Origin: Armatimonadota bacterium
GTDB taxonomy: Bacteria; Armatimonadota; HRBIN16
DNA: 64,000 bases
Assembly (NCBI GenBank): GCA_026003175.1
Contig: BPGT01000003.1
Span: 1 to 64,000 of the forward strand
Direction: 5' to 3'
Shown: piece by piece, positions 59,640 through 64,000 of the stretch
How positions within the stretch are numbered: the stretch's first letter is position 1
Layout: every line of letters starts with the position of its first letter
The notes under the pieces: generated by a model
The model's database searches: none
Told to the model about the DNA's origin: nothing
Seen by the model: only the letters and a program-made list of their open reading frames with translations
Position numbers and translations under genes: made by a program

Positions 59640-60037
59640 CCCTGTACGGAGCGACCGTAAGCCGGGCGCTCAGGCTCCACGATGTAGCGCGATAGCGTGA
59701 TAGTCAGCTGATACGTTACCACCTGCAGGAACAGGATGATGCCGTAGCAGACCTGCGATACCAGACGGCTCCACTGGCGGCGCAACCGCTGGGGAAAAGG
59801 CAGCCGTTGCTCGGCGATGATCTGGGCAAGCATTGGCTGGAACTCCCGCCACAGATCGATTCTGGGTTCCGGCGCTTCCAGTTGCCTGCAAAACTCCACG
59901 AACCGGCGCAGCTCCTGATACTCCCAGGAGCAAGCCTCACAAGCGTACAGGTGATGCTGCACCTGTTCCCGCTCTGCCTGGCTCAGCTGCTCGTCAATCA
60001 GCGCGCTCAGTCGTTCCTGTACCTCTTCGCAACGCAT
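59636..60037 (-). CDS. Zinc-finger anti-sigma factor (membrane)
   Basis: 133 residues. The N-terminal ZAS domain has QHHLYACEACSWEYQELRRF, the H-x3-C-x2-C zinc motif that holds an ECF sigma. A membrane span near residue 95-112 (VCYGIILFLQVVTYQLTITL) and a short outer tail follow. It would release its sigma on envelope stress. It starts two bases after the sigma stop. Confidence 0.82.
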   Translation of the reverse strand: MRCEEVQERLSALIDEQLSQAEREQVQHHLYACEACSWEYQELRRFVEFCRQLEAPEPRIDLWREFQPMLAQIIAEQRLPFPQRLRRQWSRLVSQVCYGIILFLQVVTYQLTITLSRYIVEPERPAYGRSVQG

Positions 60038-60039
60038 GG

Positions 60040-60687
60040 TTACTCACCTACCCCCTGATAGTACGCTCGATAATAAGGTTCAAAAAGACGTTTGAAAGCC
60101 AATCGGGCACGATGTAAGCGCGACTTCACGTTTGCAATGGTCAAACCAGTAACATGACTGATTTCCTCATAGGAGAGCTGCTCGAAATCGCGCAATACCA
60201 GCATCGTGCGATAGTCCTCCGGCAGACGTGCCAGAACCTCACGCACTTTGCGCTGTAGTTCCTCGCGTTCCACGTGAGCTTGTAAATCCTCGTCCGATAC
60301 CGGCTCGTAACCGCCGTTTTCACGCTCCGCCATCTCTTCCAGCGAGTCGGTCCTCTCTCGCTTCATATCACGCAGGCGGTTACAACACAGGTTATGCGCG
60401 ATACGCAGTAGCCACGCGCGGAAGCTGCTGTCCCCGCGGAAGGAGCGGATGTTTTTGAACGCCCGAATGAACACCTCCTGCGTCAGGTCATGCGCTTCCT
60501 CGCCGGGCACCATCCGGTACACCACGCTGTACACTAACCTCACGTACTTCTGGTACAGCTTCTCGAAGGCGGACGAGTCGCCATCGCTGCATCGGCGTAC
60601 CAGCAAGATGTCTTCGTCCAGTGGTGCAAGCATGTTGAACGTAATCTCTTGTGTTGCCTCCGTGGGCGTGCCAGCTGTCAGAACCAT
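60040..60687 (-). CDS. ECF RNA polymerase sigma factor
   Basis: 215 residues. Region 2 with FEKLYQKYVRLVYSVVYRMV and DLTQEVFIRAFKNIRSFRGD, then a linker rich in Glu, and region 4 with LPEDYRTMLVLRDFEQLSYE and EISHVTGLTIANVKSRLHRA. RpoE-like. ATG 60687 has GGAAGGTGA upstream. Encoded just before its probable anti-sigma. Confidence 0.9.
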   Translation of the reverse strand: MVLTAGTPTEATQEITFNMLAPLDEDILLVRRCSDGDSSAFEKLYQKYVRLVYSVVYRMVPGEEAHDLTQEVFIRAFKNIRSFRGDSSFRAWLLRIAHNLCCNRLRDMKRERTDSLEEMAERENGGYEPVSDEDLQAHVEREELQRKVREVLARLPEDYRTMLVLRDFEQLSYEEISHVTGLTIANVKSRLHRARLAFKRLFEPYYRAYYQGVGE

Positions 60688-60743
60688 TCGTCACCTTCCC
60701 TTGCCAAACGTCGAGGAAGGCGCGAGAGTGCGCCTTCCACTTG

Positions 60744-61670
60744 TTACCGTCCGGGCGCAGGTGGACCGGGAGGTGGCCCTCCCATCATCTGCTGGAACAT
60801 CTGCATCCCCTGCTCCATCAGCATCCTTCGCTCTTCAGGGGACATGTTCATGAACATGCGCAGCCCCTCTTGCATCATCTGCATCCGCAGTGATGGGTCC
60901 ATATTCATGAACATCTGGATGCCCATGCGCATTGCCCTCTGGCGCTCCTCCGGCGTCATCTGCATGAACAACTGCATTCTCTGCTGTTCCAGCGCCAGGA
61001 AGTCCTCTGCGCGTGTTTGTCCCTGCCTACCACGCTGCCCCGCTTGCTGGGCAACCATCGGCTGCTGGTAGAACACCACATACACCGGGCGCGTCTTGAA
61101 CGCCGGAACCATCTGGTCCAGCTGCTGCTCGAAGTCCGGCGATACGGTCACGTTGCGCACGAATGAGGTGATTCGGTTGCCGGTCGCATCCGCCACAATC
61201 AACCCCTGCGCTTCAAGGTTGATGACGGAGCGCACCCAATTGATCAGCGTCTCAGAAGCGGGTAGCTCCATATCTGCGCGCAGGTACACCTTGCGCCAGA
61301 TAACGCCGGGTATCTGCTTCACCACCGCATCCAGCGCAGCCGGTGCATCCTTCGCCTGCGCAGGCGGTGTCACACGCCTCTGCAACAGCGGGTCCACCAC
61401 CACCTGCAGTCGAAACCGCTGGGCGATGTCCGCCAGAACCTGCCTCACGTCACTGCCGGTCTGTCGCGCCTGCTGGGGCAACTGCTGTGGAGGCGGTGCG
61501 GCAGGCGGACCAAGGTCAGTGGGCGGCGGTGGTGGCATTACCGGCTCCGACGGCACATCCACAGGCGGCTCCGGCGGCGGCGAAGGCTCGCCGGGCTCAG
61601 GTTGTGCCCAAAGCGGGACGACAGCGCAAGTACATAACGCCACTAAAGCTGCGATCGTTTTCCAACGCAT
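60744..61670 (-). CDS. Exported secretin/TonB short-domain protein with Met-rich C-terminus
   Basis: 308 residues. Signal peptide (TIAALVALCTCAVVPLWAQ), a Pro-rich stretch (residues about 25-65), then a domain resembling the STN/secretin short domain (DVRQVLADIAQRFRLQVVVD with WRKVYLRADMELPASETLI). From about residue 215 a Met-rich tandem region reads QMTPEERQRAMRMGIQMFMN, MDPSLRMQMMQEGLRMFMN and MSPEERRMLMEQGMQMFQQM. ATG 61670 has AGGAGGTCG upstream. It lies just ahead of the sigma gene in the same direction, so it may be its signal or target. Confidence 0.65.
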   Translation of the reverse strand: MRWKTIAALVALCTCAVVPLWAQPEPGEPSPPPEPPVDVPSEPVMPPPPPTDLGPPAAPPPQQLPQQARQTGSDVRQVLADIAQRFRLQVVVDPLLQRRVTPPAQAKDAPAALDAVVKQIPGVIWRKVYLRADMELPASETLINWVRSVINLEAQGLIVADATGNRITSFVRNVTVSPDFEQQLDQMVPAFKTRPVYVVFYQQPMVAQQAGQRGRQGQTRAEDFLALEQQRMQLFMQMTPEERQRAMRMGIQMFMNMDPSLRMQMMQEGLRMFMNMSPEERRMLMEQGMQMFQQMMGGPPPGPPAPGR

Positions 61671-61882
61671 CTCCAAACGACCTCCTCGTTTCCCTCGTTT
61701 TTTATTAGACACCGCTTGTGCACGAAAAGTTGCGCTTATTGAATAATGATGGAATCTTTCGCCACCTTCTTCACTACGTACTATTGTACCCCACCGATTG
61801 CTACAGGTGCAGGAACGGCTCCGGCTGTGAGAGAATCCGAACGGGTGACCTGTCCGCTGAAGAAATCAGGAGGAACTGTGTT

Positions 61883-63922
61883 ATGCCCAGAGCGATTACT
61901 ATCGACGACCTGTTTGCGCTTCGACTGGTCAGCGATGCGCAGATTTCGCCCGACGGCGAGCGCATCGTGTGCGTGGTGAAGAGTGCCGATCGTGAGAAGA
62001 ACAAATATTTCAGCCACCTGTACTTGTGCGACCTGCGCACGCGCGAGGTGCGCCAGTTCACCTGCGGCGAGGTCGCCGACAGCCAGCCACGCTGGTCACC
62101 CGACGGCAAGACCATCGCCTTCGTCAGCAACCGCCAGAAACCCAGGTCACAGATATTTCTAATACCAGCCAACGGCGGCGAAGCGCGCGCGCTCACCTCG
62201 CTGGAAGAGGGGAGTATCGGCGAGATTGCCTGGTCGCCAGACGGTTCCATGATTGCATTTACCTTCCGCCTGATGCCCGAACAGTGGCGCGAACAGACGG
62301 TGAAAGAGCGCAAAGAGAAGGGCTTTTCCACCCCACCCCGCATCATCACGCGCCCGTTCTACCGACTGGACGGAGCAGGCTACTTTGACGGCGAGTACTA
62401 CCAAGTGTGGGTGACGGATGCCCGCACCGGTGAAGCAAAACAGCTGACGAATGAGGTCACATCCTGCGGCAGTCTGAGCTGGTCTCCGGACGGCAGCAAA
62501 ATCGCCTTCGTGTGCAATCGTAGCGAAGACCCCGACCTGAATCCCAACCTGGAGGAAATCTGGCTGGTTCCTGCCGAAGGCGGCGAGTTGCAGCGGGTAG
62601 AAGCCCCTAAGGGACCCAAAAACAGCCTTGCCTTCTCACCCGACGGCGCACGTATCGCCTACATCGGGCATACGAAGGTGGATGACATCTGGGGTGTCAC
62701 CAACGACCACCTGTGGGTAGCCGACTTGAACAACGGCACCGCGCGAGACATCATGGAGAACTTTGACCGCTCGCTGGGTAACCTGACGCTCAGCGATATG
62801 CGTGACGTGGGCGGTGGAAGTCGTCCGGTATGGACACCCGATGGCAAGCAGATTCTGTTCCTTGCCAGCGATAGAGGCAGCACAGTGCTTTACAGCATCT
62901 CCGCGGAGGGGGGCGAACCTGTTGCCCTGCGCGGAGAGCGTGCGGACATCACAGGGTTCTCCCTGAGCTCAGATGGTGAACGTATCGCCTGGTGTGAGGG
63001 TACAGCTACGCAGCTGCATGAGGTGTTCGTCGGTTCGCTGGAGAACGGAGCGGTACAGCACACTGATACCGTCACCAGCTTCAACGCCGACTGGCTGGCG
63101 GAGGTGCAGATACAGACTCCCGAGGAATTCACCTGCCTCTCACCCGATGGCAACGAGGTACACGGCTGGGTTTTGCATCCACCCGACTTTGACCCTGCGA
63201 AGAAGTATCCCCTGATACTGGAGATTCACGGCGGACCGCACGCACAATACGGTTGGGTGTTCTTCCACGAGTTCCAGCTGCTGGCAGCACAGGGTTATGT
63301 AGTAGTGTACACCAACCCACGCGGAAGCAAAGGCTACGGTGAGGCGCACACCGCCGCTATCAAGGGTGCATGGGGCGGTCCCGACTACACAGACCTAATG
63401 GCGGCGGTGGACGCCGTGCTAAAGCGCGGCTATATCGACGAGACACGCATGGGGGTGATGGGCGGTTCCTACGGCGGCTACATGACCAACTGGGTAGTGT
63501 CACATACCGACCGCTTCCGCGCCGCCATTACCGACCGCAGCGTGGTGAACCTGCACAGCATGGCGGGAACATGCGACTTCCCCTTACTACCCGGAGGCGA
63601 TTACTTCCGGGGCAACGCGTGGGCGGAGCCGGAGCATCTGTGGGAACACTCGCCGCTGAAGTACGCGGGCAATATCAACACCCCGCTGCTCATCATCCAT
63701 AGCGAAGGCGACCTGCGCTGCCCTATCGAGCAGGCAGAGCAACTGTTCGCCGCATTAAAGGTGCAGAAGAAGGAGGCGGTACTGGTGCGCTACCCGTTGG
63801 AAACCAGTCATGGGTTGTCGCGTTCTGGTCCGCCCGACCTGCGCGTGCACCGATTGCAACAGATTGTGGACTGGTGGCAGAAGCACCTTGGGACAGGAGA
63901 GACAATTCGCCCAGCGAATTAG
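61883..63922 (+). CDS. S9 family prolyl oligopeptidase-type peptidase
   Basis: 679 residues. The N-terminal beta-propeller (residues about 20-410) is marked by WSPDGKTIAFVSNR-type blades repeated many times (RWSPDGKTIAFVS, AWSPDGSMIAFTF, SWSPDGSKIAFVC). The C-terminal alpha/beta hydrolase has the nucleophile in GVMGGSYGGYMTNWVVSH, the acid in HSEGDLRCPIEQAE and the His in SHGLSRSGPPDL. It cleaves short peptides, like acylaminoacyl peptidases. No signal peptide, so cytosolic. ATG 61883 has AGGAGGA upstream; the open frame extends farther without a site. Confidence 0.92.
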   Translation: MPRAITIDDLFALRLVSDAQISPDGERIVCVVKSADREKNKYFSHLYLCDLRTREVRQFTCGEVADSQPRWSPDGKTIAFVSNRQKPRSQIFLIPANGGEARALTSLEEGSIGEIAWSPDGSMIAFTFRLMPEQWREQTVKERKEKGFSTPPRIITRPFYRLDGAGYFDGEYYQVWVTDARTGEAKQLTNEVTSCGSLSWSPDGSKIAFVCNRSEDPDLNPNLEEIWLVPAEGGELQRVEAPKGPKNSLAFSPDGARIAYIGHTKVDDIWGVTNDHLWVADLNNGTARDIMENFDRSLGNLTLSDMRDVGGGSRPVWTPDGKQILFLASDRGSTVLYSISAEGGEPVALRGERADITGFSLSSDGERIAWCEGTATQLHEVFVGSLENGAVQHTDTVTSFNADWLAEVQIQTPEEFTCLSPDGNEVHGWVLHPPDFDPAKKYPLILEIHGGPHAQYGWVFFHEFQLLAAQGYVVVYTNPRGSKGYGEAHTAAIKGAWGGPDYTDLMAAVDAVLKRGYIDETRMGVMGGSYGGYMTNWVVSHTDRFRAAITDRSVVNLHSMAGTCDFPLLPGGDYFRGNAWAEPEHLWEHSPLKYAGNINTPLLIIHSEGDLRCPIEQAEQLFAALKVQKKEAVLVRYPLETSHGLSRSGPPDLRVHRLQQIVDWWQKHLGTGETIRPAN

Positions 63923-63954
63923 ACAACAGGAAATACCGAAAGGAGGTGACATCC

Positions 63955-64000
63955 GTGCGCATACGGCAAACGGTAGCCTGTTTGTTGGCGGCGATGCTCT
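63955..64000 (+). CDS. Start of an exported protein (partial)
   Basis: GTG 63955 follows AAAGGAGGTGAC and opens MRIRQTVACLLAAML, the beginning of a signal peptide. The rest lies outside the window. It begins 32 bases after the S9 peptidase and probably shares its transcript. Confidence 0.5.
   Translation, partial: MRIRQTVACLLAAML

Noticed and set aside
1-64000. CRISPR arrays, rRNA or tRNA genes
   Set aside because: No regular spacer-repeat arrangement and no cloverleaf or rRNA signature was recognised on either strand.

Overview
The window reads as a chromosomal segment of a GC-rich diderm bacterium, most probably a member of the Armatimonadota. No rRNA gene is present, so this rests on gene content: two PEP-CTERM-tagged exported proteins, an LptD/OstA-like outer-membrane protein, pseudopilin-type proteins with an H-X9-DG-like ending, an HspR-controlled dnaK operon, a b558-type succinate dehydrogenase and a GH78 rhamnosidase. 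Several short hairpin repeats are scattered through it, along with one miniature transposon family and its probable parent insertion sequence.

Layout. 1-1.9 kb: end of an M48-like protease gene, a GT2 glycosyltransferase and a trypsin-like PEP-CTERM protein, the last two each broken by a one-base frameshift in a short homopolymer. 2.1-8.0 kb: a tight plus-strand operon of Mu-type phage head genes (protease/scaffold, DUF2190 decoration protein, gpT-like capsid, adaptor-like proteins, DUF935 portal) with no terminase, tail, lysis, integrase or repressor gene. 8.1-18.3 kb: a PEP-CTERM gene behind a sigma-54-like promoter, a GNAT acetyltransferase, a DUF1844 protein, a GH78 rhamnosidase, a DUF72 protein, a GmhB-like phosphatase, an LptD-like protein and an HD-GYP response regulator. 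18.4-23.4 kb: sdhCAB with a small linked gene, ispH, and a CDGSH protein. 23.5-30.6 kb: the nusA-ylxR-infB-ylxP-rbfA-nrnA-truB-ribF translation operon, with an attenuator-like hairpin directly upstream of nusA and no rimP in between.

30.7-40.1 kb: a large TPR protein, an outer-membrane barrel and a lipoprotein, a truncated DUF4143 gene, a DUF1559-like protein with a BadF-type kinase, and a minus-strand cluster of an HTH regulator, a cysteine-rich secreted protein, a membrane protein and a pseudopilin. 40.06-41.25 kb: a 186-bp MITE next to a 989-bp IS with the same terminal repeats; together they interrupt the regulator's frame. Two more near-identical MITE copies at 44.4 and 49.4 kb each have perfect 9-bp target duplications. 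41.4-49.3 kb: a MacB-like permease with its adaptor and a wzc-rmlA-wzx-like exopolysaccharide operon.

49.6-64 kb: parAB with a canonical parS inside parB, formate-tetrahydrofolate ligase, and a heat-shock operon dnaK-hsp20-dnaJ-hspR whose promoter carries a HAIR-like HspR operator over the -35 box. Then follow a Uma2 remnant, a BtuF-like binding protein, an ECF sigma/anti-sigma/NfeD set with a Met-rich exported protein upstream, an S9 peptidase, and the start of another exported protein. I saw no tRNA, rRNA or CRISPR array.
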